Below the pieces are notes generated by a model. That model was not told the origin of the DNA. It searched no databases and saw only the letters and a list, made by a program, of their open reading frames with translations. Shown piece after piece: positions 32,342 through 40,535 of a DNA stretch of 64,000 nt (within the stretch, counting starts at the first letter, position 1; each line of letters begins with the position of its first letter). The stretch covers positions 39,812 to 103,811 of the forward strand of contig JAKFYI010000019.1 of the NCBI GenBank assembly GCA_021730985.1, in the 5' to 3' direction. This DNA comes from Hyphomicrobiales bacterium. Lineage in GTDB: Bacteria; Pseudomonadota; Alphaproteobacteria; Rhizobiales; Xanthobacteraceae. The translations under genes were made by a program, and so were the position numbers.

Positions 32342-32985
32342 AACAGCTGCGGACGGCAGCAATCGTGCTTTGTCTCATGGAGGGAACTGCCATGGCTGAT
32401 CAAGTGAGCTTCGCCAATGACGCGATAGGTGCGGCACCGCGAGGGTGGACCGCGACGATGACGGGGCAAGGCACGCCAAAGTGGACGGTTGACGAGGATG
32501 CGAGCGCGACCTCCAAATCCAAGATCGTCAAGCAGTCGGGCCGGGCGACGTATCCGCTGTTGCTCAAGAACGGCACGAGCGTCAAGGACGGCTTCGTCGA
32601 AATCCAGTTCAAGGCGATGTCGGGAAGCGAGGACCGCGCCGCCGGTATCGTCTGGCGAGCGAAGGACGCCAATAACTACTATGTCGTTCGCGCGAATGCT
32701 CTTGAGGACAACGTCGTGCTTTACAAGACTGTCGATGGCAGACGCAGTTCGCTCGACATCGTCGGGCGCAAGGGCGGATATGGCATCAAGATGCCGGTAC
32801 TGGCCGGTCGCTGGAACACACTACGTGTTGAATTCGCCGGAAGCCGCTTCAAGGTGCTTTTCAATGGCCAAGCAGCCTTTGAGGTTGAAGACCGGACGTT
32901 TACCGAAGCCGGCCAAGTCGGTCTCTGGACTAAGGCTGACAGCATTACCCTCTTCGACAACATCTCATATGGCGGGGAAAAATAG
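32338..32985 (+). CDS. Secreted LamG/DUF1080-like beta-sandwich protein
   Basis: A 215-residue exported protein. It starts with GTG inside the sod stop (ATGTGA overlap), with GGAGG at 32328-32332 and a short signal peptide of 20 residues (ending GTAMA). The mature part is a single beta-sandwich like concanavalin-like/3-keto-disaccharide hydrolase (DUF1080) domains: YPLLLKNGTSVKDGFVEIQF, then GIVWRAKDANNYYVVRANAL and AGQVGLWTKADSITLFDNIS. It lacks clear hydrolytic residues, so sugar or polymer binding is as likely as catalysis. It is translationally coupled to the SOD gene. Role unknown. Confidence 0.75.
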   Translation: MKQLRTAAIVLCLMEGTAMADQVSFANDAIGAAPRGWTATMTGQGTPKWTVDEDASATSKSKIVKQSGRATYPLLLKNGTSVKDGFVEIQFKAMSGSEDRAAGIVWRAKDANNYYVVRANALEDNVVLYKTVDGRRSSLDIVGRKGGYGIKMPVLAGRWNTLRVEFAGSRFKVLFNGQAAFEVEDRTFTEAGQVGLWTKADSITLFDNISYGGEK

Positions 32986-33051
32986 TGTCCAAGGCTAATC
33001 CAGGCACAAGCGGATATTTCAATTAGGCATTTTTTTCTTGGAGAAACCACC

Positions 33052-33102
33052 ATGCCAGCGCTGCGCCCGAACTGCGAATGCTGCGAGTTGTCCAATCGAT
33101 GA
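33052..33102 (+). pseudogene. DUF1272 gene remnant, truncated after 16 codons
   Basis: After a good ribosome-binding site (GGAGAAA), an ATG opens MPALRPNCECCELSNR and then stops. LRPNCECC is the unmistakable start of DUF1272 zinc-ribbon proteins, normally ~70-85 residues with further CxxC motifs. The remaining sequence up to the quinone oxidoreductase does not restore the family in any frame, although a CRCH is visible around 33111. I read this as a decayed gene at the end of the acquired cluster. Confidence 0.65.
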
Positions 33103-33161
33103 CGGTTCCACTTGCCGGTGTCATGCCCTAAACAAACGCCTCATTCCAACCGAGGTGTGCC

Positions 33162-34160
33162 ATGCCGACATTGCCCTCCCGCATGACTGTGATCGCGATC
33201 CGCGCGCCCGGCGGGCCGGAGGTGCTGGTTCCTGAGGAGCGCGCGGTGACGATGCCAGGGCCGGGCGAGATCCTGGTCAAGGTCGCGGCCGCGGGCGTCA
33301 ACCGTCCCGACGTGCGGCAGCGCCAGGGCACCTATCCGCCGCCGAAGGGCGCGTCCGACATTCCGGGGCTGGAGATCGCGGGCGAGGTGGTGGCGCTGGG
33401 CGAGGGCGCCGGGCGCTTCAAGCTCGGTGACAAGGTGTGCGCGCTGGTGACCGGCGGCGGCTACGCGCAGTACTGCCCGGCGCACGAGAGCGCGGCGCTG
33501 CCGGTGCCTGCGCCGCTGTCGATGGTGGAGGCGGCGGCAATACCGGAGACCTTCTTCACCTGCTGGCAGAACATGTTCATGCGCGCCGAGGTCAAGCACG
33601 GCGACTGGGTGCTGGTGCACGGCGGCACGTCCGGCATCGGCACCACCGCGATCATGCTGGCCAAGGCGTTCGGTGCCAGCGTCATCACCACGGCGGGCTC
33701 GGATGCGAAGTGTGAGGCGGCGAGGAAGCTCGGCGCGGATGTCGCGGTGAATTACAACACCGCGGATTTCGTCGCCGCGGCCAAGGAGGCGACCGGCGGC
33801 GCGGGCTGCAACCTGATCGTCGATATCGTCGGCGGCGATTACGTCGATCGCAACTATGATGCTGCGGCGGAGCGGGGCGTGATCGCGCAGGTGTCGTTCA
33901 CGTCGGGTCCGAAGGCGACCGTCAACTTCGCCAAGCTGATGCACAAGCGCCTGACCCACACCGGCTCGACGCTGCGGCCGCGCACCATCGCCGAGAAGGC
34001 CGCGATCGCTGCAGGGCTCGAGGCGCGGGTGTGGCCGCTGATCGAGGCCGGCCGCATCAAGCCGGTGATCGATTCCACCTACCCGCTGGCGCAGGCGGGC
34101 GCGGCCCATGCCCGGATGGAGACCAGCCAGCACATCGGCAAGATCGTGCTCACGGCCTGA
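33162..34160 (+). CDS. NAD(P)H:quinone oxidoreductase, zinc-free MDR type
   Basis: A 332-residue medium-chain dehydrogenase/reductase. The first domain contains APGGPEVLVPEERAVTMPGP, GVNRPDVRQRQGTYPPPKGA and the GLEIAGEVVALGE element; the cofactor domain has VLVHGGTSGIGTTAIMLAKA, the Rossmann glycine motif. The zinc-binding residues of alcohol dehydrogenases are missing, as in quinone oxidoreductases of the PIG3/TP53I3 type. The start at 33162 follows GAGG; an in-frame ATG at 33183 would give MTVIAIRAPGG and is also possible. It reduces quinones or enals using NADPH. It is probably monocistronic. Confidence 0.92.
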   Translation: MPTLPSRMTVIAIRAPGGPEVLVPEERAVTMPGPGEILVKVAAAGVNRPDVRQRQGTYPPPKGASDIPGLEIAGEVVALGEGAGRFKLGDKVCALVTGGGYAQYCPAHESAALPVPAPLSMVEAAAIPETFFTCWQNMFMRAEVKHGDWVLVHGGTSGIGTTAIMLAKAFGASVITTAGSDAKCEAARKLGADVAVNYNTADFVAAAKEATGGAGCNLIVDIVGGDYVDRNYDAAAERGVIAQVSFTSGPKATVNFAKLMHKRLTHTGSTLRPRTIAEKAAIAAGLEARVWPLIEAGRIKPVIDSTYPLAQAGAAHARMETSQHIGKIVLTA

Positions 34161-34352
34161 GCCGTTCAGGAATAAGGCGGCGAATAGCGGGTGTATTGGG
34201 CCGGAATAGGCCCGAAGAAGAGGCTGGAGGACCGGCATTAGCTTGCTCTTCCGGCCCCCGACCGTTACTCCATGGGCCGGGGCGGGGGATGCCGGCGGCC
34301 GGTCGGTGCGCCGGTTCGGAGCGCGTGCCTTGGGCCGCGAAATCGGCATAAT

Positions 34353-34366
34353 GTTAAGGACTTAAC
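34353..34366. promoter_or_regulatory. AT-rich palindrome GTTAAG-GA-CTTAAC ahead of the GGDEF/EAL gene
   Basis: A perfect 6-bp inverted repeat with a 2-bp spacer lies centred 17 bp before the start codon in otherwise GC-rich DNA. It is a plausible operator or part of the translation-initiation region. The TTAA units recall CtrA half-sites, but the spacing (4 bp) is not the CtrA arrangement. Confidence 0.35.
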
Positions 34367-34375
34367 TCGCACCTC

Positions 34376-37291
34376 ATGGCTGCGATGGACCGGATCGAAC
34401 GCCAGGGTGTTGGTGATGGGGGCTGCGCGGCCTTTGCGCGGCTCGTGGCCGTTGCCCTGTTGGTTTTGTTCGGTATTTCCTCAGCCCACGCCGTCGAAGC
34501 CGTGAACGTGCGCTCCGACGTGATGGCGATCGATCTGACCACTGTCGCCGAGCGCATCAAGACCGATACCGACCGCATTCTCGTATCCGCCGCGCCTGGC
34601 GCCGACGGCATCGTGCGCCGCATGCAGCAGCCGGCGCGCGAGGGCTCCACCAACTGGGCGGTGTTCGCGCTCGCCAACACCGGCGACGAGCAGATCGACC
34701 GCCTGATCGTGGTGCCGCACTACCGCATGGTCGGCTCGGGCATCCTGTGGCCCGACCTCGGCCTGTCGCGCATCGTCACCATCACGCCGTCGTCCGGCGA
34801 GCGTCCGGAGCGGCAGGACAGCGCGACGGCCGACATCTTCCGCATCACGCTCGATCCCGGCACTGTTATCACCTACATCGCCGAGTTGCGCACCGACCGC
34901 ATTCCTCAGCTCTATCTGTGGGAGCCCGACGCCTACAAGGACAAGGTCAACAGCTTCACGCTGTACCACGGCATCGTCATCGGCATCGCCGGCCTGCTCG
35001 CGCTGTTCCTGACCATTCTGTTCGTCGTCAAGGGCAGCGTGATGTTTCCGGCGGCGGCTGCGCTCGGCTGGGCCGTGCTGGTCTATATCGGCGTCGATTT
35101 CGGTTTCTGGGGCAAGGTGTTCGATATGGGCGCCGGGACGGAGCGCATCTGGCGCGCCTCCGGCGAGGCCATTCTGACCGCGACGCTGCTGGTGTTCCTG
35201 TTCGCCTATCTCAACCTCGGCCGCTGGCACGTCCGTTACATGCACATCACGCTGGCTTGGCTGGCGGGTCTCGCCGCACTGGTGGCGCTTGCGCTGTTTG
35301 ATCCGTCAATCGCATCGGGAATCGCGCGGCTTTCACTTGCCGGCGTCGCGTTCCTCGGCTTCAGCCTGGTGGTTTATCTTTCGACCCACGGCTTCGACCG
35401 CGCGGTGTTGCTGATCCCGACCTGGTTGCTGCTGGTGATCTGGACGGTCGCCGCAATCCTGACCGTCACAGGATGGGTTACCAACGACATCGTGGGTCCC
35501 GCGTTGCTCGGCGGTCTCGTCCTGATCGTCATGCTGATCGGCTTCACGGTGATGCAGCATGCCTTTGCCGGCGGCATCACCCACAACATCGTCTCCGACG
35601 TCGAGCGCCGCGCGCTGGCGCTGACCGGTGCAGGCGACATGATCTGGGACTGGGACGTCTCATCGGATCGCGTCTACACCAGCCCGGAAACGGAAGTGCT
35701 GCTCGGCCTCAAGCGCGGCTCGCTCGAAGGCCCGGCGTCGAAATGGCTCGAGGTGCTGCATCCGCTGGATCGTGACCGCTTCCGCGCCTCGCTCGACAGC
35801 GTGCTCGAACAGCGCCGCGGCCGCCTGGTCCAGGACTTCCGGCTTCGCTCGCCGGACGGCAACTACATGTGGTTCGCGCTCAAGACTCGTCCGGTGGTCG
35901 GCTCCGACGGCGAGGTGGTGAGGCTGGTCGGCACGCTCACCGACGTCACCGAATTCAAGACCGCCGAAGACCGCCTGCTGCACGATGCGGTGCATGACAA
36001 CCTGACCGGACTGCCCAACCGCCAGCTCTTCATGGACCGCCTCGAAGCGGTGCTGGGGATCGCGAAGTCCGATCCGGCAATGAAATGCACCGTGGTGGTG
36101 ATCGACCTCGACCGCTTCAAGCAGGTCAACGACTCGGTTGGCATGGCGATCGGCGATTCGATCCTGCTCACGCTGGCGCGCCGGCTGGCGCGGCTGCTCA
36201 AGCCGCAGGACACTCTGGCACGGCTCTCCGGCGATCAGTTCGCCATGATCATTCTGTCGGAGCGCGATCCGACCCGCCTCGTCGCCTTCGCCGAGACGGT
36301 CCGCAAGACGCTGCGCGCGCCGATCACTTTCAACGACCGCGAAATATTCCTCACCGCCTCAATCGGGCTCGCGCTGTCCGACAGCCAGACCCACCGCACC
36401 GAGGAACTGGTCAAGGACGCGGAACTGGCGATGTATCATGCCAAGCGGATCGGCGGCGACCGCATCGAGGTTTTCAAGGCCGCCATGCGCGCGCGCAAGA
36501 CCGACCGGCTCACGCTGGAGTCGGAACTGCGCCGCGCGCTGGAGCGCGAGGAAATCACTATCCTCTATCAGCCGATCGTGCGGCTGGAAGATCGCTCGGT
36601 GGCGGGCTTCGAGGCGCTGGCGCGCTGGGACCATCCGAAGATGGGCCGGATGTCGCCCTCGGAGTTCATCAGCATTGCCGAGGAAATCGGGCTGATCGTC
36701 GATCTCGGCCTGTTCATGCTGGAGCGCACCGCGCGGCAGCTCAGCGCCTGGCAGCGCAGCATCCCCCGCCGCGAGCCTCTGTTTGCCAGCGTCAATGTGT
36801 CGTCGGCGCAATTGCTGCGGCAGGATCTGATCCACGATCTGCGGACGGTGCTGTCGCGCTCCGCGCTGGTGCGCGGCACGCTCAAGCTTGAATTGACCGA
36901 GTCGCTGGTGATGGAAAACCCCGAGCACGCCGCGCAATTGCTGACGCGGATGCGCGAACTCGGCGCCGGGCTTGCGCTCGACGATTTCGGCACCGGCCAC
37001 TCCTCGCTCGCCTATCTGCAGCGTTTCCCGTTCGACACCATCAAGATCGACAAGTCGTTCGTGCGCATGAACAACAAGGGCACGCGGCCTGTGATCCTGC
37101 GCTCGATCATCTCACTCGCCCACGATCTCGGCATGGACGTTGTGGCGGAAGGCGCGGAAACCGAATCGGACGCCATCGAACTTTATCAGCTCGGTTGCGA
37201 ATACGCGCAGGGCTACATCTTCGGTGAGCCGATGTCGGTCGAGGCGGCACGCGAACTTTTGCTCAACGACCAGCTCGAAGCGGCACAATGA
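34376..37291 (+). CDS. Membrane PAS-GGDEF-EAL protein, probable c-di-GMP phosphodiesterase
   Basis: A 971-residue signalling protein. A signal-anchor and ~160-residue periplasmic domain are followed by 6-7 transmembrane helices at about residues 198-395, a PAS domain (from ~421, MIWDWDVSSDRVYTSPETEV), GGDEF (~535-700) and EAL (~720-960). The GGDEF catalytic motif is SGDQF (618-622), degenerate, so diguanylate cyclase activity is unlikely. The EAL motif is intact (E746-A747-L748, FEALARWDH), as are LDDFGTGHSSLAYL and KIDKSFV, so phosphodiesterase activity is likely. The periplasmic and transmembrane layout resembles 7TMR-DISM receptors. It could counter the PilZ protein, but no link is shown. 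Confidence 0.9.
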   Translation: MAAMDRIERQGVGDGGCAAFARLVAVALLVLFGISSAHAVEAVNVRSDVMAIDLTTVAERIKTDTDRILVSAAPGADGIVRRMQQPAREGSTNWAVFALANTGDEQIDRLIVVPHYRMVGSGILWPDLGLSRIVTITPSSGERPERQDSATADIFRITLDPGTVITYIAELRTDRIPQLYLWEPDAYKDKVNSFTLYHGIVIGIAGLLALFLTILFVVKGSVMFPAAAALGWAVLVYIGVDFGFWGKVFDMGAGTERIWRASGEAILTATLLVFLFAYLNLGRWHVRYMHITLAWLAGLAALVALALFDPSIASGIARLSLAGVAFLGFSLVVYLSTHGFDRAVLLIPTWLLLVIWTVAAILTVTGWVTNDIVGPALLGGLVLIVMLIGFTVMQHAFAGGITHNIVSDVERRALALTGAGDMIWDWDVSSDRVYTSPETEVLLGLKRGSLEGPASKWLEVLHPLDRDRFRASLDSVLEQRRGRLVQDFRLRSPDGNYMWFALKTRPVVGSDGEVVRLVGTLTDVTEFKTAEDRLLHDAVHDNLTGLPNRQLFMDRLEAVLGIAKSDPAMKCTVVVIDLDRFKQVNDSVGMAIGDSILLTLARRLARLLKPQDTLARLSGDQFAMIILSERDPTRLVAFAETVRKTLRAPITFNDREIFLTASIGLALSDSQTHRTEELVKDAELAMYHAKRIGGDRIEVFKAAMRARKTDRLTLESELRRALEREEITILYQPIVRLEDRSVAGFEALARWDHPKMGRMSPSEFISIAEEIGLIVDLGLFMLERTARQLSAWQRSIPRREPLFASVNVSSAQLLRQDLIHDLRTVLSRSALVRGTLKLELTESLVMENPEHAAQLLTRMRELGAGLALDDFGTGHSSLAYLQRFPFDTIKIDKSFVRMNNKGTRPVILRSIISLAHDLGMDVVAEGAETESDAIELYQLGCEYAQGYIFGEPMSVEAARELLLNDQLEAAQ

Positions 37292-37295
37292 CCTT

Positions 37296-38057
37296 CTACT
37301 TGGCCGGCTCCCAGCCGGCTTCCTTCCAGCGATGACGCAGGGCCGGGCCGGTTAGCGCGTCGATCAAGGCGCGCGCATTCTTGGGGTCCGTGCTGCTCGC
37401 CGGGATCGCCGCCGAATAGACGGTCCACTGTTGCAGCGGTTCCGGCAGCAGCGCCAACAGCTTTGCACCCTTGGTGTGGATCTCGCTGACCAGAACGATT
37501 GCGATCTCGGCTTCGCCCTTGGCGACCTTCGCCACCGCGTCATTGCCGCCGGTGGAATGTACGCCCTTCTTGCTGACAACGTCGGCAATGCCGAAGCCGT
37601 CGGCAATCTTCATCAGATGGATCACCGAAGTGCCGCCCAGCTTCGGATCGGTGTGAGCGATCGACTGCGCTTTGATGAGCGTCTGCTTCAGCGCGTCCGG
37701 TGTGGAAACGTCCGGCACCTCTGCGCCATCGCGGATGACGACACCCAGACCGATGCGCCCGAGATCGACGCGGCTTCCCGGCATGATCCGGCCGGTCTTC
37801 TCAAGCTCGGCCATCAGCGGTGCGGAAGCGATGATGAGATCTGCCGGCGCGCCGGAGGCGATGGTGTCACGCAGCAGCCCCGTCGGGCCGGTGGTGAAGT
37901 TGAATTTGACGCCGCTCTGCTTCGAATAGTCGTCGATCATCCCGCCGACCACGCTGCGCACGGCGCCAGCGGAAATCACTTTGACTTCGGTCGCACTTGC
38001 AGACCGCGCCGGCAGCATCGCCGCGACCAGCATCAACGCTGCCCCAACGCGCATCAT
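37296..38057 (-). CDS. ModA-like molybdate-type substrate-binding protein
   Basis: A 253-residue periplasmic binding protein of the ModA family. The signal peptide is residues 1-23 (ending ASA). The first strand ATEVKVISAGAVRSVVGGMI, the ligand-loop FNFTTGPTGLLRDTIASGAP and ADLIIASAPLMAELEKTGRI match ModA-type receptors. The canonical molybdate-binding serines near the first loop are not all conserved (SAGAV instead of AASSL), so the ligand may be another anion. No ModBC permease is adjacent. The double ATG at 38057/38054 follows GAGGG. It is 10 bp downstream of the yqgE gene and presumably shares its transcript. Confidence 0.8.
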   Translation of the reverse strand: MMRVGAALMLVAAMLPARSASATEVKVISAGAVRSVVGGMIDDYSKQSGVKFNFTTGPTGLLRDTIASGAPADLIIASAPLMAELEKTGRIMPGSRVDLGRIGLGVVIRDGAEVPDVSTPDALKQTLIKAQSIAHTDPKLGGTSVIHLMKIADGFGIADVVSKKGVHSTGGNDAVAKVAKGEAEIAIVLVSEIHTKGAKLLALLPEPLQQWTVYSAAIPASSTDPKNARALIDALTGPALRHRWKEAGWEPAK

Positions 38058-38067
38058 CGTAAAGCCC

Positions 38068-38700
38068 TCAAGCGTGACCGACTTCGCTGGACAACATGCC
38101 AGGGCGGATACCGATTTTCCGCATGGCTTTGGTGTACTTGGCCTCGACATCCGTGCCGAACAGCAATTCCGGATCGGCGGTGCAGTGCAGCCAGCCGTTG
38201 TGATTGATCTCGGTTTCGAGTTGCCCGGGCGCCCAGCCGGCATAGCCCAGTGCGAGGATCGCGCTTTCCGGACCCTTGCCCCGCGCAATCGCCTTGAGAA
38301 TGTCCAGTGTGGCCGTAAGGCAGATTCCGCGGTCGATCGGCAGCGTCGAATTCTCGATGAAGAAGTCCGCCGAATGGAGTACGAAGCCGCGCTCCGTTTC
38401 GACCGGTCCGCCCTTCAACACCTTCACGCCGCCCGCGCGCGGAGGCAGCGCGATCAGATCGGCCTTGGGGATCACGTCAAGCTTGACCAGCAAGTCCTGG
38501 AAGCTGATGTGCGGCGCGGGCTGGTTGACGATAATGCCCATCGCGCCCTCGGACGAATGCGCGCAGATGTAGATCACGCTGCGGGAGAATCGCTCGTCCT
38601 CCATGGTCGGCGTGGCGATCAGCATCTGGCCGTCGAGATAGCTTCCGCCAGCGGACTTTTCCGCCGCGTTCTTTGCCAGTGCTTTGCGCGTCAATCGCAT
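38068..38700 (-). CDS. yqgE: YqgE/AlgH family protein (UPF0301)
   Basis: A 210-residue cytoplasmic protein of the conserved YqgE/AlgH family. Diagnostic segments are [40 protein letters not shown] and [20 protein letters not shown], then [19 protein letters not shown]. Members are widespread in proteobacteria with no established biochemical function. It lies 92 bp from the divergent DsbD-like gene; a TGTTGC-TTT-GCAACA dyad at 38723-38737 between them could be an operator. Confidence 0.93.
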   Translation of the reverse strand: MRLTRKALAKNAAEKSAGGSYLDGQMLIATPTMEDERFSRSVIYICAHSSEGAMGIIVNQPAPHISFQDLLVKLDVIPKADLIALPPRAGGVKVLKGGPVETERGFVLHSADFFIENSTLPIDRGICLTATLDILKAIARGKGPESAILALGYAGWAPGQLETEINHNGWLHCTADPELLFGTDVEAKYTKAMRKIGIRPGMLSSEVGHA

Positions 38701-38792
38701 GCGAGGAAGGTTACCCCGATCCTGTTGCTTTGCAACAAGCGTTCACAACGAATTCAGTAGTCAGCACGGCGCCGGTTCATTAAGTCTCCAAC

Positions 38793-39650
38793 ATGAGGAA
38801 AGGTTTCCGCGCCCGAATTTCGCCGGAATTGATGCTGGCTCTCCTGTTGTGCGCGGCCGCTGCGCCCGCGGCTGCCGCCGACGCGTCGCTCTGGGACAAT
38901 GACACGCGCTCTGCCGTGCGTTTGATCGGTGCCGGTAACGTGCGTGAAAACGGCGGGTTGGTGCTGCGCGGCGGCGTCGAGATCAAATTGCAGCCGGGCT
39001 GGAAGACCTACTGGCGATATCCAGGCGATGCAGGAGTGCCGCCGCTGTTCGACTTTGCGGCGTCGGACAACGTCAAATCGGCGACCGTGCTATGGCCTGC
39101 GCCGGTCCGCTTCGCCGACGGCAGCGGCAATTCGATCGGCTACAAGACCGCGGTGATTTTTCCTCTGCGGATCGTTCCTCAGGATGTGTCGAAGCCCGTC
39201 CGTCTGCGGCTCAATCTCGACTATGCGGTCTGCGAGACACTTTGCATTCCGGCCAAGGCCAAGGCGGAATTGCTGCTGTCCGGCTCCCAGGGTTCGCAGG
39301 ACGCTGCGCTGAAGGCGGCAGAAGCCCTTGTCCCAAAGCCCCGAGCGATTGGTGACGGCGGAACGCTATCGATCCGCAAAGCCTGGCGTGACAACAGCTC
39401 CGGCAAGCCCCAGGTCGTGGTCGAGGTGACTGCTCCGCAGGGGAGCAACGTCGATCTGTTTGCCGAAGGCCCGTCTCCTGACTGGGCCTTGCCGCTGCCG
39501 AGCCCGGTTGCGGGCGCGGCCTCGGGCTCCAAGCGCTTCGTGTTCGAGCTGGATGGCTTGCCCAGCGGCGCCAAGGCCGAAGGAGCGGCGCTCAGGCTCA
39601 CCGCGACCGCGGGTTCGGAGGCGGTCGAGGCCGTATTTCGCCTCGACTAA
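38793..39650 (+). CDS. Stand-alone DsbD/ScsB N-terminal-like thiol protein
   Basis: A 285-residue secreted protein: signal peptide residues 1-29 and then the immunoglobulin-like DsbD-alpha/ScsB N-terminal domain. Key segments are LQPGWKTYWRYPGDAGVPPL and AVCETLCIPAKAKAEL, with the redox pair C147 and C151. The transmembrane core and the C-terminal thioredoxin domain that follow in DsbD are missing, so it must receive electrons from a separate membrane protein if it is active. It may shuttle reducing equivalents to periplasmic thiol targets such as peroxiredoxins (inference). The downstream peroxiredoxin gene is 78 bp away. Confidence 0.85.
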   Translation: MRKGFRARISPELMLALLLCAAAAPAAAADASLWDNDTRSAVRLIGAGNVRENGGLVLRGGVEIKLQPGWKTYWRYPGDAGVPPLFDFAASDNVKSATVLWPAPVRFADGSGNSIGYKTAVIFPLRIVPQDVSKPVRLRLNLDYAVCETLCIPAKAKAELLLSGSQGSQDAALKAAEALVPKPRAIGDGGTLSIRKAWRDNSSGKPQVVVEVTAPQGSNVDLFAEGPSPDWALPLPSPVAGAASGSKRFVFELDGLPSGAKAEGAALRLTATAGSEAVEAVFRLD

Positions 39651-39728
39651 TTCGCCAGGGGCGCTAATTTGTGCGCCGATAAGTCTCCACAAAGTGCCCA
39701 ACCATAAGCACGCGAGAGGATTGATATC

Positions 39729-40211
39729 ATGGCTATCAAGGTCGGCGATCGTCTGCCCAGCGCAACATTCACCGTGATGACGGCGGAAGGCCCCAAGCCG
39801 AAGACCACCGACGAAATCTTCAAGGGCAAGAAGGTCGTGTTGTTCGCGGTGCCCGGCGCCTTCACGCCGACATGCAGCAACAATCACCTGCCGGGATTTG
39901 TGAAGAACGCCGACGCAATCAAGGCGAAGGGCATCGACACCATCGCCGTGACCGGCGTCAACGACGTGTTTGTCATGAGCGCGTGGAAGAAGGCTTCCAA
40001 TGCGGATGCCGTCGAATTTCTTGCCGACGGCAGCGCGGCTTTCGCCAAGGCCGTCGGCATCACCGCCGACCTGACCGAGCGTGGCCTCGGGCTTCGTTCG
40101 GGCCGCTACTCGATGGTGGTTGAGGATGGCGTGGTGAAGACGCTCAATGTCGAGGAAGGGCCGGGCAAGGCCGAAGCCTCGGGCGCCGACAACCTGCTGA
40201 AGAGTCTCTAG
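39729..40211 (+). CDS. Peroxiredoxin (Prx5/hybrid type)
   Basis: A 160-residue AhpC/TSA-fold peroxidase of the Prx5 class. The peroxidatic cysteine is C49 in the motif VPGAFTPTCSNNHLPGFV; the preceding threonine and proline are intact. The later RSGRYSMVVEDGVVKTLNVE is also typical. It lacks the fused glutaredoxin of hybrid enzymes, so an external thiol reductant is needed. It removes hydrogen peroxide and alkyl hydroperoxides in the cytoplasm. AGAGGA precedes the ATG, and a strong terminator at 40229-40266 ends the transcript. Confidence 0.94.
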   Translation: MAIKVGDRLPSATFTVMTAEGPKPKTTDEIFKGKKVVLFAVPGAFTPTCSNNHLPGFVKNADAIKAKGIDTIAVTGVNDVFVMSAWKKASNADAVEFLADGSAAFAKAVGITADLTERGLGLRSGRYSMVVEDGVVKTLNVEEGPGKAEASGADNLLKSL

Positions 40212-40228
40212 GATACGGGATCGGATTG

Positions 40229-40266
40229 CGCCGTCATTCGGTTGATCCGGGTGACGGCGTTTTCTT
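40229..40266 (+). terminator. Rho-independent terminator after the peroxiredoxin gene
   Basis: An 8-bp perfect stem CGCCGTCA/TGACGGCG (40229-40236 with 40252-40259) is followed by TTTTCTT. It begins 18 bp after the stop codon of the peroxiredoxin gene. Confidence 0.85.
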
Positions 40267-40278
40267 GCGGGGAACGCG

Positions 40279-40497
40279 ATGCGACGCGCGGTGACGGTAC
40301 TCCTGTTCTCGGGCGTCATGGCTGCCGGATCGGCAGCGCATGCCAAGCAATGGACGTGCCGCGCCGACAGCAAGAACGCCTTCGGCTGGGGCAAAAACGA
40401 AACCGAGGCGGATGCCCGCAAGCGTGCGCTGTTGGAATGCGCGCGCCGCACGTCGCGCTATCGGGCCTGTAAGATCACGTCCTGCAAGGCTGGCTAG
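40279..40497 (+). CDS. Small secreted cysteine-containing protein
   Basis: A 72-residue protein with a signal peptide (residues 1-22, cleavage after AHA) and a 50-residue mature domain. Cysteines are at positions 26, 54, 64 and 69, enough for two disulfides. The middle ETEADARKRALLEC resembles the A-x-A-x-x-x-A-L-x-x-C helix of small periplasmic DUF4189-like proteins. Function unknown. GGGGAA lies ahead of the ATG. Confidence 0.7.
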   Translation: MRRAVTVLLFSGVMAAGSAAHAKQWTCRADSKNAFGWGKNETEADARKRALLECARRTSRYRACKITSCKAG

Positions 40498-40535
40498 ACG
40501 CGAGCCGACGCATTTCGCTCACCAAGGGGTCTGTC

